Positions 1 to 7,660 of a stretch of 13,311 nt of DNA are shown here, one piece after another. A program made the translations under genes and the position numbers. The notes beneath the pieces were generated by a model. It was not told the DNA's origin, made no database searches, and worked only from the letters and a program-made list of their open reading frames with translations. Source of the DNA: Synergistaceae bacterium (GTDB taxonomy: Bacteria; Synergistota; Synergistia; Synergistales; Synergistaceae); assembly GCA_031274465.1 (NCBI GenBank), contig JAISQC010000009.1, positions 1 to 13,311 on the forward strand, given 5' to 3'. The stretch's first letter is position 1, and every line of letters begins with the position of its first letter.

Positions 1-662
1 CCTTCGGCTAGCGATTTTGCCATCGCCCAGTCGAAGTCCGTCGTCACTTTGAAGTTCTTCTGGCTGCCTGGGACATACTCCAGCCTGTAGCCCGCTTCGA
101 GCCAGAGCGACGCTTCGTCGGTAGCCCCGGCGTCATGCGATTTCAATATATCAAGCATCGTCGCCCTTTTGAACGCCTGCGGCGTCTGCGTCCGATATAT
201 TTTGTCCCTCGGCAGGGCGCTTATGCCCCCATCGACCAGCTTGAGCGAGTCCGTCGATTCAAGCAGCGGGATCGCGCCAACCTCCCCAAGCGCCCGCCCC
301 ATGAGAGCTTCGCATATTGCCTCGGGCAGGAAGGGACGTGCCGCGTCGTGAATCATGGCGTACTCGAAACACGCCGATTCGAGGCCTTTTTTCACCGATT
401 CCGCGCGCGTGCGCCCCCCGTCCACGTATTTGGCAGGGACTGCGAGATCGCTCGCTTCCGGGGCCCCGCCGTAGCCGCATGGGAAAACGACCACCAGCTC
501 GTCGATCTTTCCATTCAGGAAAAGCCCCTCCGCCACGCGCGCGCTCCACTGCCACATGGGAGTTCCGCCCAGCATCCTGAACTGTTTTGGAATCCCGCCC
601 ATGCGCCGTCCAGCTCCCGCCGCGACGAGGACGAAGGACCATGTCGGCCGGCGTCCGGTCAT
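1..662 (-). CDS. ispD: 2-C-methyl-D-erythritol 4-phosphate cytidylyltransferase IspD (3' end cut by window edge)
   Basis: Cytosolic enzyme of the MEP isoprenoid pathway; it joins CTP and methylerythritol 4-phosphate to give CDP-methylerythritol. About 220 residues are visible. The nucleotide loop AAGAGRRMGGIPKQF lies at 14-28, with Arg20 and Lys26. HDAARPF is at 105-111, RTQTPQAF at 157-164, TDEAS at 181-185, and FKVTT (Lys205) near the end. These match the known IspD substrate-binding residues, so the fold is essentially complete. The family is about 225-235 residues long, so either only the last few residues are missing or the frame runs on into a fused IspF domain, which cannot be seen here. 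The ATG at 662 overlaps the stop of the upstream PIN/TRAM gene (ATGA), so translation is probably coupled. A yacL-ispD pairing is also known in Bacillus. The identity is very secure. Confidence 0.95.
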   Translation of the reverse strand, partial: MTGRRPTWSFVLVAAGAGRRMGGIPKQFRMLGGTPMWQWSARVAEGLFLNGKIDELVVVFPCGYGGAPEASDLAVPAKYVDGGRTRAESVKKGLESACFEYAMIHDAARPFLPEAICEALMGRALGEVGAIPLLESTDSLKLVDGGISALPRDKIYRTQTPQAFKRATMLDILKSHDAGATDEASLWLEAGYRLEYVPGSQKNFKVTTDFDWAMAKSLAE

Positions 663-1828
663 CTCTTCAGTTTTCCGAACACCATTCTGCCGGCCGAAGT
701 TTGAAGCATCGACGTGATCACTATGTCCGACGTCGAGCCGATGGCGTCTTCGCCGTCTTCCACTACGAGCATCGTGCCGTCCTCGAGGTATCCTATTCCC
801 TGCCCCGGCTCTTTGCCCTGGCGTATTATGTCGATCCTCACCGCGTCGCCCGGGAGGAACTGGGGCTTCAGCGAGTTGGCGAGGTCGTTGACGTTCAGGA
901 CTTCCACGCCTTCGATGCGGGCTATCTGGTTGAGGTTGTAGTCGGTCGTAAGTATCCTTGCTTCCATTTTTTTGCACAGCTCGACCAACGCCTCGTCAAC
1001 CTTGTCCCGCTTCAATTCTTTCATGCTGATGTCCACTATGCTGACGGTCATGGTTTTGATCTTCTGCATCTCGGACACCACATGAAGCCCCTTCCTTCCG
1101 CGCGCCCGGCGGGAGGGGTCGGACGAGTCGGCAACCCCCTGAAGCTCCGCCAGCACGAAACGCGTCAGGATCAGAGTGCCCTCTATGAAACCGGTGTTCG
1201 CTATGTCCAATATGCGCCCGTCTATCAGGGCGCTCGTGTCGAGGACCTTCTTGCACGCCTCCGGGTGGTCGAGCGACGGCGAGATCGCGGAATCGGAGGC
1301 ATAAATGCCGGAGTCCCCGCGATTTTTCCCCAAACGGTGAGTCAGCCGGCTTCCCCGTCCGAGGATGTTCATGACCATCGCCCACACGTCTTCCTTCCTT
1401 TTAAGGAAGGCCCTCATCCCCACGAACGCGAAAAAGATATTGAGCGCGACCGTTATGTAGAACCCGACGCCCGGGATGTTTATGAAGATGAACGGTATCG
1501 CTACGAGGTTGGCCAAAAGAAGGCTCACCATCAGCCCGATTATGGCGGCGACTATGTCATGGACGCTTACGTTTTGCAGCATATTTTCAAAGAGCTGCCC
1601 CGTCTTTTTCAATATCCACCATATGACGGGAGTCACGATGAAACCGCAAAGCGCGAAAAACAAAATGGAAAAAGCCGTCCAAACGTTGGGGTACGCCAAA
1701 TTTTTCATCCAATTCAAATGAAGGTCGAGCATGAACTGGGCCGTCTGATAGCCCGCTATTCCAAACACGATCGTCATAAGAAACCTCAAGACCATTTTCA
1801 TGATGCCGTTTATTCCGCTCTCAGCCAA
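659..1828 (-). CDS. yacL: YacL-like membrane protein with PIN nuclease and TRAM domains
   Basis: 389 residues. The N-terminal third (about 11-140) holds about four hydrophobic segments. A linker follows, then a PIN domain at about 194-310 starting with VLDTSALIDGRI. Its acidic residues include Asp197, Glu228 and Asp296 (TTDYN), as expected for a metal-dependent RNase fold. A TRAM domain, a predicted RNA-binding beta-barrel, lies at about 325-386. This order is that of Bacillus YacL, whose substrate is not firmly established; membrane-tethered RNA cleavage is an inference. The start is TTG, chosen because GAGG sits 5 nt upstream (1834-1837). An in-frame ATG at 1801 is a weaker alternative. It lies 42 bp after recR and overlaps the ispD start by 4 nt. 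Family assignment is secure, function is not. Confidence 0.9.
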   Translation of the reverse strand: MAESGINGIMKMVLRFLMTIVFGIAGYQTAQFMLDLHLNWMKNLAYPNVWTAFSILFFALCGFIVTPVIWWILKKTGQLFENMLQNVSVHDIVAAIIGLMVSLLLANLVAIPFIFINIPGVGFYITVALNIFFAFVGMRAFLKRKEDVWAMVMNILGRGSRLTHRLGKNRGDSGIYASDSAISPSLDHPEACKKVLDTSALIDGRILDIANTGFIEGTLILTRFVLAELQGVADSSDPSRRARGRKGLHVVSEMQKIKTMTVSIVDISMKELKRDKVDEALVELCKKMEARILTTDYNLNQIARIEGVEVLNVNDLANSLKPQFLPGDAVRIDIIRQGKEPGQGIGYLEDGTMLVVEDGEDAIGSTSDIVITSMLQTSAGRMVFGKLKR

Positions 1829-1870
1829 ATATACCTCACCTCTCCCCTATGATTTTTTCCCTGCGCGAAA

Positions 1871-2479
1871 TCATCCCCCAGATTCCATCTCCCTTCTCGA
1901 TTCCAGCGCCACATGCAGCGTGGCCCTGTCCGCGTATCCTATGCTTCCGCCGACCGGCAGGCCGTATGAAAGGCGCGAGATTCTGACGCGCTCCCCGGCG
2001 ATCGCCTCCTGCACCGCATATGCGGTCAGGTCTCCCTCTATCCGGGGATCGAGCGCCAAGATTATCTCATCTGCAGAAAGTTCGCATATACGCCTTTTCA
2101 GCAGGTCTAGGCTCGCGCGCGGTATCTCCTGGTCATCGAGGGGGGAGAACCTGCCTCCAAGCACGTGGTAGAGCCCCCTGTACACTCCCGACTGTTCCAT
2201 GGCCACGCAATCCTCCTGCGACTCCACCACGCAGATTTTCTTTCTGTCCCTGGTCGGGTCCGAGCACACCTCGCATATTTCGCCCGTGGTTATCGCCCCG
2301 CATTCGCCGCAGGAGCTCAGTTGCTCTGCCGCGTCGGAGATCGCCTTGGCCAATGATTTCGCCCATTCGGGGCTCTGCCCCAGCATGAAAAAGACCATCC
2401 TGCGCGCGGTTTTTTCCCCCACCCCGGGAAATTTTCCGAACGATCCTATCAGGCGTTCCAGAGGGCTGGGAAGGCTCAA
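1871..2479 (-). CDS. recR: Recombination protein RecR
   Basis: 202 residues, the normal length. RecR works with RecO and RecF to load RecA at single-stranded gaps. An N-terminal helix-hairpin-helix region (FPGVGEKTARRM, about 17-28) is followed by a zinc finger with Cys57, Cys60, Cys69 and Cys72, then a Toprim domain (CVVES, YHVLGGRFSPLD, LALDPRIEGDLTA). The usual SPLDGIGP stretch reads SPLDDQEIP here, a small departure in the loop after the Toprim glycines. The start is TTG at 2479, directly after the ybaB stop and in the same frame. No good Shine-Dalgarno is visible, so translation probably depends on ribosomes finishing ybaB. The ybaB-recR pair is a classic gene order, often with dnaX upstream; dnaX is not here. 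Confidence 0.95.
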   Translation of the reverse strand: MSLPSPLERLIGSFGKFPGVGEKTARRMVFFMLGQSPEWAKSLAKAISDAAEQLSSCGECGAITTGEICEVCSDPTRDRKKICVVESQEDCVAMEQSGVYRGLYHVLGGRFSPLDDQEIPRASLDLLKRRICELSADEIILALDPRIEGDLTAYAVQEAIAGERVRISRLSYGLPVGGSIGYADRATLHVALESRREMESGG

Positions 2480-2797
2480 TCAGAAAAGCCCCGGAATGTT
2501 CATCCCGCCGGTCAGGCCGATCATTTTGCGCTCCTTCAGCTCCCTCGACAGCCTGATGGATTCCCTGACAGCCGACAGCACCAGGTCCTCCAGCATTTCC
2601 ACGTCGTTCGGATCGACCACTTCCTTTGAGATTGAAATGGAAACCAAATCTCCGTGCCCATTTGCCTTGGCGACCACCATACCCCCTCCGCTCGCGCCCT
2701 CGACGGTTTCGCCTTCCAGCGCCTCTTGGGCAAGCGTCATCTGCGCCTGCATCTTTTGAAGCTGTTTCATCATTTTATCCATTTTCATGGCAAACAT
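2480..2797 (-). CDS. ybaB: YbaB/EbfC family nucleoid-associated DNA-binding protein
   Basis: 105 residues, typical for the family. These small proteins form dimers that bind DNA and are nearly always next to recR. The N-terminal helix MDKMMKQLQKMQAQM (6-20), rich in Met and Gln, is characteristic. It is followed by ETVEGASGGGMVVAKANGHG (30-49), the central sheet, VVDPNDVEMLEDLV, and a Gly/Met-rich tail MIGLTGGMNIPGLF. The ATG at 2797 was chosen because AAAGGGG lies just upstream (about 2803-2809); a longer frame back to 2956 would run into the preceding gene and its extra residues do not look like the family. The gap from the upstream glycosyltransferase stop is 38 bp. The stop codon directly abuts the recR TTG. 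Confidence 0.93.
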   Translation of the reverse strand: MFAMKMDKMMKQLQKMQAQMTLAQEALEGETVEGASGGGMVVAKANGHGDLVSISISKEVVDPNDVEMLEDLVLSAVRESIRLSRELKERKMIGLTGGMNIPGLF

Positions 2798-2835
2798 CGA
2801 CACCCCTTTGGATTTATATTTCAAAAACGCCGCAG

Positions 2836-4599
2836 TCACATTGGCTGACGCCAGAAGTCGAACCCCATTTTTTTGAGCAGCACCAAAACGACGAAAAGCG
2901 GAAGTCTGGCCACGCGGCGCCATCGCGACGGCTCCTGCACCGTCCTGTACAGCCACTCGAGATGGTGCCTCCTCAATATGAGCGGCGCCCTTTTCAAGTT
3001 CCCGGACATGACGTCGAGCGTGCCGCCGACTCCTATTCCCACTATACCCCCAAGTTTGCCGAGGTTGTCGGCAAGCCAGTATTCCTGTTTCGGGACCCCG
3101 AGCGCCGCCACGAGTATCTGCGCCCCCGATTCGCGAATTTCCCGGCAGATCGCGTCGTTTTCCTCCTTCTTGAAATACCCGCTTCGCGTGCCGGCTATCC
3201 GAAGCCCCGGGTATCTTTTGCGCGCCATCTCAGCGGCCTTGTCCGCCACGCCGGGGCGCCCTCCGAAAAAATAAAACGACCATCCGTGGCCCAATGCGAT
3301 CCTGCACAGGTTATCGACGAAATCGACGCCTGGTATCTTTTCCTGCACGGTGAACCCCAGAAGCCTCAGGGCCCACACCAGCCCCGTGCCGTCGGGAAGG
3401 GCGAGCCCGGCGCCCCGGACGATAGCCCCGTATTTTCTGTCCCTCCTGCTCCGCAATGCCGCGAGCGCGTCAGGGGTCACTATGATCTGGGGCAGGTTTC
3501 CGGACGATATCCAGCCGGCAACCCGGCCAAGGGCATAGTCGAGCGAGACGTTGTCCACCGTCACCCCCCATATCGAAGGGCGTTTCTCGGAGATTTTTTC
3601 GCGCCCCCCTGCGCCCGCGAACGCGATGTAAACCCCGAGTCCCACGAGGACCAAGGCCAGAATCAAAGACGCGGGGTCGAGGACGCGCATCTGCAAAATC
3701 GCCGTGGAGACGCCGCATACGCCGCAGACCGCAGTCACGGCGAACACGGCTATGGGGTGGTCCACTCCCCTTCTCACGATTTTTCTGTAGAATATCATGT
3801 TGCCGAGCGGCTTTGGGGAGAATGCGGCAGACAGCACGCTGAGCGACGTCTCGATGATCGGTATCGCAAAAAGCCCAAGGGGAAGCACCATGACGGTCGC
3901 AAACGCGACGCCCTTGCTCGCCCCGAGCATCGACGTTCCGGCAAGCAGAGTCCCCCACAGCGCCGACAGAGGCGGCCCGAGCCTTCGGTACACGTTGACA
4001 TGCCTCGTCCAGAACACAGCTATCAGCGCCAGCCCGCAAACCGACATCATCAGTGCGTCGGAGGGGCCCTTGCTCGACATGGCGGTGACCGCGACCATAA
4101 GCACCCAGCTCACCAGTATGAGGCCGCCGCCCATTCCGGGAATTTCGTCGAGCTCCTGGAATAGTATGGGGAAAAAGCCCATCCAAAGCGTGCTCAGGAT
4201 CAGTATGGTGGGAAAGTTCGGAAGGTACACGAACCCCCCGCCCGGCCTTCCGATGAAGGTGATGCGCGGCCCGAGGAGCGCCGCGCCGAAACCTATGGCG
4301 AGGTAGCAGAAGCGCAGATCCCAGTTTTTCACCACCTTCTGGCAAAAACCGACGAGGCCGGCGATGACGCCGGCCGTGATCATCAGCTTCATAGGGCCGC
4401 TCTGCGTCCATATCCCGCAGATCGCCCACGAAGCCATGAGGCTGATGTCCCTGAGGTAATAATACTGATCGCGCTCCAAGTCGCGCTTGAAGAATTTTTG
4501 GGTGAAAAAACATGCGACGACGACTGAGATTATCACAATCGTCATTTTCAGAAAAGCGGCGTCTTGCGATGAGATGTCGAACATGAGCGAACGGATCAT
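2836..4599 (-). CDS. Fusion of a degenerate WecA/MraY-like membrane domain with a WecG/TagA/CpsF glycosyltransferase
   Basis: 587 residues. The C-terminal part (about 342-575) is a TagA/WecG GT26 glycosyltransferase: VTPDALA (374-380, where the family usually has Asn instead of Asp), LPDGTGLVWA (401-410), EKIPGVDF, GVPKQEYW (501-508), GVGGTLDVMSGNLKRAP (523-539) and HHLEWLYRTVQEPSRW. Such enzymes add a ManNAc-type sugar to undecaprenyl-PP-GlcNAc. The N-terminal part (about 15-330) has about ten hydrophobic segments that follow the WecA/TagO layout, but the catalytic motifs look lost: DEIPGMGGG at 151-159 stands where NxxDGLDGLAxG is expected, and no HxHH loop is visible around 262-283. The ATG at 4599 overlaps the serS stop (ATGA). 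The frame is open further upstream, but that stretch is antisense-like serS sequence. The TagA domain is secure; the WecA-like reading rests on alignment by eye. Confidence 0.88.
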   Translation of the reverse strand: MIRSLMFDISSQDAAFLKMTIVIISVVVACFFTQKFFKRDLERDQYYYLRDISLMASWAICGIWTQSGPMKLMITAGVIAGLVGFCQKVVKNWDLRFCYLAIGFGAALLGPRITFIGRPGGGFVYLPNFPTILILSTLWMGFFPILFQELDEIPGMGGGLILVSWVLMVAVTAMSSKGPSDALMMSVCGLALIAVFWTRHVNVYRRLGPPLSALWGTLLAGTSMLGASKGVAFATVMVLPLGLFAIPIIETSLSVLSAAFSPKPLGNMIFYRKIVRRGVDHPIAVFAVTAVCGVCGVSTAILQMRVLDPASLILALVLVGLGVYIAFAGAGGREKISEKRPSIWGVTVDNVSLDYALGRVAGWISSGNLPQIIVTPDALAALRSRRDRKYGAIVRGAGLALPDGTGLVWALRLLGFTVQEKIPGVDFVDNLCRIALGHGWSFYFFGGRPGVADKAAEMARKRYPGLRIAGTRSGYFKKEENDAICREIRESGAQILVAALGVPKQEYWLADNLGKLGGIVGIGVGGTLDVMSGNLKRAPLILRRHHLEWLYRTVQEPSRWRRVARLPLFVVLVLLKKMGFDFWRQPM

Positions 4600-5882
4600 C
4601 GCGCCCGCGAACCCTCTCCTATCTCTTCCAAGCCGCCCGCGAAGGGCCTCAGCGCTTCGGGGACCTCGATGCTCCCGTCCTCCCTCTGAAAGTTCTCCAT
4701 GATGGCGATCAGGCATCTGCCAACGGCCACGCCCGAGCCGTTGAGCGTGTGGACGAGCCGGATGCGGCCGTCTTTGTCGCGATAGCGGGTGCCCATGCGG
4801 CGCGACTGGAAATCCTCGCAATTGCTGCAAGAGCTTATCTCGCGGTAGCAGTTCTGATAGGGCAGCCACACCTCGATGTCGTAAGTCTTGCAGGACGCGT
4901 TGCCTATGTCGCCGCTCGACAGCACGACCACCCTATAGGGCAGCCCGAGGAGGCGCAGGACTTCCTCCGCAGCGCCGAGGAGCAGGTCGAGCTCCTCGTA
5001 GCTCCTTTCCGGATCGCATAGCTTGACCAGCTCCACCTTGTCGAACTGATGCTGGCGGAGCATCCCCCTCATATCCTTTCCGTAAGCGCCCGCCTCCCTC
5101 CTGAAGCACGGGGTGTACGCGGTGTAGTACAGCGGCAGGTCGCGGCCTTCGAGTATCTCGCCGTGATGGAGGTTCGTGAGCGGGACCTCCGCCGTGGGAA
5201 TGAGCCAGAGGTCGTCGCCGGAGCATTTGTACTGGTCGTCGGCGAATTTGGGCAACTGGCCCGTCCCCTCCATGGTTGACGAATTTACGAGGATTGGGGG
5301 GTTTATCTCGGTGTATCCGTGCTTGGTCGTGTGAAGGTCCAGCATGAAATTTATGAGCGCGCGCTCGAGGCGCGCCCCAGCTCCTTTAAGCACGGTAAAC
5401 CGGCTCTCGGCCAGCCTCGCCCCGGTTTCGAAATCCATTATGCCCAGTTTCTCGCCGAGTTCCCAGTGAGGCCTCGGAGCAAAGCCGAAAACCCTCGGCT
5501 CGCCCCATTCCCTCAGCACGGCGTTGCCATTCTCGTCGCTTCCCACTGGCACGCTTTCATGGAGCCTGTTCGGCATCATCATGAGGAGGGCGCGCAAACG
5601 CCCTTCCGTGCCCGCCAGCCGCTCCCCCAGCTCCTTTATTCGCTCGCCGGTCTCCCTCATTTCCTCCATCAGTGCGGACGCGTCCTCGCCCCGTTTTTTC
5701 ATCTCGCCGACCTTGCGCGAGCCTTCGTTGCGAACCGACTTCAAATCCTCGACCTCGCCCAGAATCGCCCGCCTTTCAGCCTCAGCCTCGAGCAGGGCGT
5801 CGAGGTCGAAGCTGTGGTTGCGTTTTCGCAGTATGTCCCGGACGGTTTCGGGATTCTCCCGAATCCATTTAGGATCGAGCAT
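4596..5882 (-). CDS. serS: Seryl-tRNA synthetase
   Basis: 428 residues, normal length. This class II enzyme charges tRNA-Ser, and tRNA-Sec if present. The N-terminal tRNA-binding coiled-coil arm covers about 28-100 and is rich in Glu, Lys and Arg. The catalytic core has motif 1 around 172-198, TAEVPLTN at 230-237, motif 2 CFRREAGAYGKDMRGMLRQH at 259-278, the SSCSNCEDFQSRR stretch at 350-362, and motif 3 NGSGVAVGRCLIAIMEN at 381-397 with its Arg389. The ATG at 5882 is supported by GGGAGG at 5890-5895, spaced 7 nt, and by the family's usual start (MLDPKWIRENPE). It shares one base with the ribH stop (TGATG). The frame is open upstream only as a shadow of ribH. Confidence 0.97.
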   Translation of the reverse strand: MLDPKWIRENPETVRDILRKRNHSFDLDALLEAEAERRAILGEVEDLKSVRNEGSRKVGEMKKRGEDASALMEEMRETGERIKELGERLAGTEGRLRALLMMMPNRLHESVPVGSDENGNAVLREWGEPRVFGFAPRPHWELGEKLGIMDFETGARLAESRFTVLKGAGARLERALINFMLDLHTTKHGYTEINPPILVNSSTMEGTGQLPKFADDQYKCSGDDLWLIPTAEVPLTNLHHGEILEGRDLPLYYTAYTPCFRREAGAYGKDMRGMLRQHQFDKVELVKLCDPERSYEELDLLLGAAEEVLRLLGLPYRVVVLSSGDIGNASCKTYDIEVWLPYQNCYREISSCSNCEDFQSRRMGTRYRDKDGRIRLVHTLNGSGVAVGRCLIAIMENFQREDGSIEVPEALRPFAGGLEEIGEGSRAR

Positions 5883-6370
5883 CAATTTTCCTCCCTGTTG
5901 TTCGGCTTGCGGGACTGGACCAGGAGGTTCGCCATCTCGAGGGCGGACATCGCGGCCTCGACCCCTTTGTTGCCGGCCTTGCTGCCCGCTCGGACGAGCG
6001 CCTGTTCGAGGTTGGAGCAGGTCAGGACGCCGAACCCGACAGGCACCCTCTGGTCGAGGGAGACGTGGGACAGCCCCTTGGACACTTCCGAGCATATATA
6101 GTCGGAGTGCGGGGTGTCGCCTTGGATAACGGCGCCAAGGGCCACTATGGCGTCGTATTTGCCCGACAGCGCCAGCTCCTTTACGATGAGCGGGAGCTCC
6201 CACGCGCCGGGGACCCAGTAAGCGTCGATATCCTGATGGCGGACGTCATGCCTGGTCAGCGCGTCGACCGCGCCGTCCAGGAGGCGGGAAGTTATCAACT
6301 CGTTAAAGCGCGACACGGCTATCCCGAAACGCAGGCCGGAGCCTATCATGGAACCCTGTACTGTCTTCAT
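5882..6370 (-). CDS. ribH: 6,7-dimethyl-8-ribityllumazine synthase (riboflavin synthase beta subunit)
   Basis: 162 residues from the chosen start. It condenses the ribitylamino-uracil with 3,4-dihydroxy-2-butanone 4-phosphate to form lumazine, usually inside 60-mer or decamer shells. Visible motifs are the substrate loop SRFNELIT (20-27), PGAWELP (54-60), GAVIQGDTPHSDY (79-91) with the catalytic His at 88, and GVLTCSNLEQA plus AGSKAGNKGVEAA for phosphate binding (Arg127 or Lys131 region). With the ATG at 6370 the catalytic His falls at residue 88, the Bacillus subtilis number, and GGGGG lies about 11 nt upstream. An ATG at 6388 gives six more residues and cannot be excluded. It sits 36 bp after ribBA and overlaps serS by one base. 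Confidence 0.95.
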   Translation of the reverse strand: MKTVQGSMIGSGLRFGIAVSRFNELITSRLLDGAVDALTRHDVRHQDIDAYWVPGAWELPLIVKELALSGKYDAIVALGAVIQGDTPHSDYICSEVSKGLSHVSLDQRVPVGFGVLTCSNLEQALVRAGSKAGNKGVEAAMSALEMANLLVQSRKPNNREEN

Positions 6371-6406
6371 TGCAATTAATTCCCCCATCTTCTTTAGATT
6401 TCTTTA

Positions 6407-7660
6407 TCAACTCACGTGCAGGACGTGCCCCATCTTGCAGCTCTTCGTCATCAGATATTTCCTGTTGTGCTCGTTTGGCGGAACCTCAAGAGGCACCCGC
6501 TCGGTTATCTCCAATCCGTAGCCTTCGAGCCCTATGACTTTTCTCGGGTTGTTCGTTATAAGCCTTATCCTCTTTATCCCGAGATCGACCAGAATCTGCG
6601 CGCCGACCCCGTAGTCCCGGAGGTCGGGCGGAAAGCCCAGGGCGATGTTCGCGTCCTGCGTGTCCAAGCCGCTCTCCTGCAATTTATACGCCTTCAGCTT
6701 GGCGAGCAGGCCAATCCCCCTGCCCTCCTGCCGCAGATAGAGTATGACGCCGGTCCCCTCGCCCTCTATCATGCTCATCGAGCTGTGTAGCTGCGGCCCG
6801 CAATCGCATCGCAGAGAGCCGAAGACGTCCCCTGTGAGGCATTCCGAATGCACCCTCACCAGAACGCTGTCCACAGAGCTAACGTCGCCTTTCACTAGGG
6901 CCAGATGGACCACTCCGTCGTCGTCCCCGGCATACCTGTACGCGTGCCCCGTGAAGTCCCCGTATTCGGTGGGCATTTTCACGGAAACTTCCCTTTCCAC
7001 GAGCTTCTCCCGACCCAGCCTGTACGTTATCAGGTCGGCGATCGAAACGATCTTGAGCCCGTGCAGGGCGGCCAGCGCCATCAGATTCGACTTGCGGGCC
7101 ACGGTGCCGTCCTCGTTCAGTATCTCGCAGATGACCCCCGCCGCCTCCAGCCCCGCAAGGCGCGCCAAGTCAACTGCGGCTTCGGCGTGCCCAGCGCGTT
7201 TGAGCACCCCCCCTTGGCATGCGATGATCGGAAATACGTGCCCCGGGCGCCTGAAATCCTCGCGCACTGCCGATGGATCCGAAAGCTTTCTCACCGAGAA
7301 CGCCCTCTCCCGAGCGGATATGCCGGCCTCCGTCAGATCGCTCGCGTCCACCGAAACCGTGAATGCCGCCCCGCTGTAGTCCGAGTTGTTTTCCACCATG
7401 AGCGGAAGATCCAGCCTTTTCGCGGTTTCAGCGGGTATGGGGGCGCATATCAGCCCGCGCGCGTGCTTCATCAAAAAATTCACCGACTCCGGCGCGCAAA
7501 GCCCCGCCGCAGCCACCATATCGCCCCCGTTGTCATGGCAAGCGCCGTCAACCACTATCACTATTTTACCAGAAGCTATGTCTTCGATTGCCTCTTCTAT
7601 CGTATTCAAACTAACTTTATCGTCATCGTCTTCCAATATTTGCGATCCTCCTATTGCCAC
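6407..7660 (-). CDS. ribBA: Bifunctional RibBA: degenerate DHBP synthase domain plus intact GTP cyclohydrolase II
   Basis: 417 residues. The C-terminal half (about 215-417) is GTP cyclohydrolase II, the first committed step of riboflavin synthesis. Its zinc ligands are Cys274, Cys285 and Cys287 (HSECLTGDVFGSLRCDCG), with RQEGRGIGL at 310-318, RDYGVGAQIL and LITNNPRK. All look intact. The N-terminal half is homologous along its length to DHBP synthase, which makes dihydroxybutanone phosphate from ribulose 5-phosphate. However, its active-site loop reads VVDGACHDNGGD (36-47) where E. coli RibB has VLDDEDRENEGD. GHTEA has become GHAEA (157-161), and TTGVSAADR has become TEAGISARER. His158 and Asp47 remain. 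The GTG at 7660 has GGGAG spaced 5 nt and overlaps ribE by 10 nt. A TTG at 7636, with AGGAGG 10 nt before it, is an alternative start. Gene identity is certain; DHBP synthase activity is doubtful. Confidence 0.95.
   Translation of the reverse strand: MAIGGSQILEDDDDKVSLNTIEEAIEDIASGKIVIVVDGACHDNGGDMVAAAGLCAPESVNFLMKHARGLICAPIPAETAKRLDLPLMVENNSDYSGAAFTVSVDASDLTEAGISARERAFSVRKLSDPSAVREDFRRPGHVFPIIACQGGVLKRAGHAEAAVDLARLAGLEAAGVICEILNEDGTVARKSNLMALAALHGLKIVSIADLITYRLGREKLVEREVSVKMPTEYGDFTGHAYRYAGDDDGVVHLALVKGDVSSVDSVLVRVHSECLTGDVFGSLRCDCGPQLHSSMSMIEGEGTGVILYLRQEGRGIGLLAKLKAYKLQESGLDTQDANIALGFPPDLRDYGVGAQILVDLGIKRIRLITNNPRKVIGLEGYGLEITERVPLEVPPNEHNRKYLMTKSCKMGHVLHVS

Noticed and set aside
587..1852. 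Plus-strand open frame of 421 codons opposite the yacL-like gene
   Set aside because: Composition is that of a reverse-strand shadow, and the opposite strand has the PIN and TRAM domains.
2626..4164. Plus-strand open frame of 512 codons opposite the glycosyltransferase fusion
   Set aside because: It is antisense to a gene with clear domains, and is rich in His, Arg, Pro and Asp with no family motifs. Long antisense frames are expected in GC-rich coding DNA.
3470..4513. Minus-strand frame of 347 codons overlapping the membrane domain in another frame
   Set aside because: Arg/His/Pro-rich with no hydrophobic segments; the overlapping frame gives a coherent membrane protein that continues into TagA.
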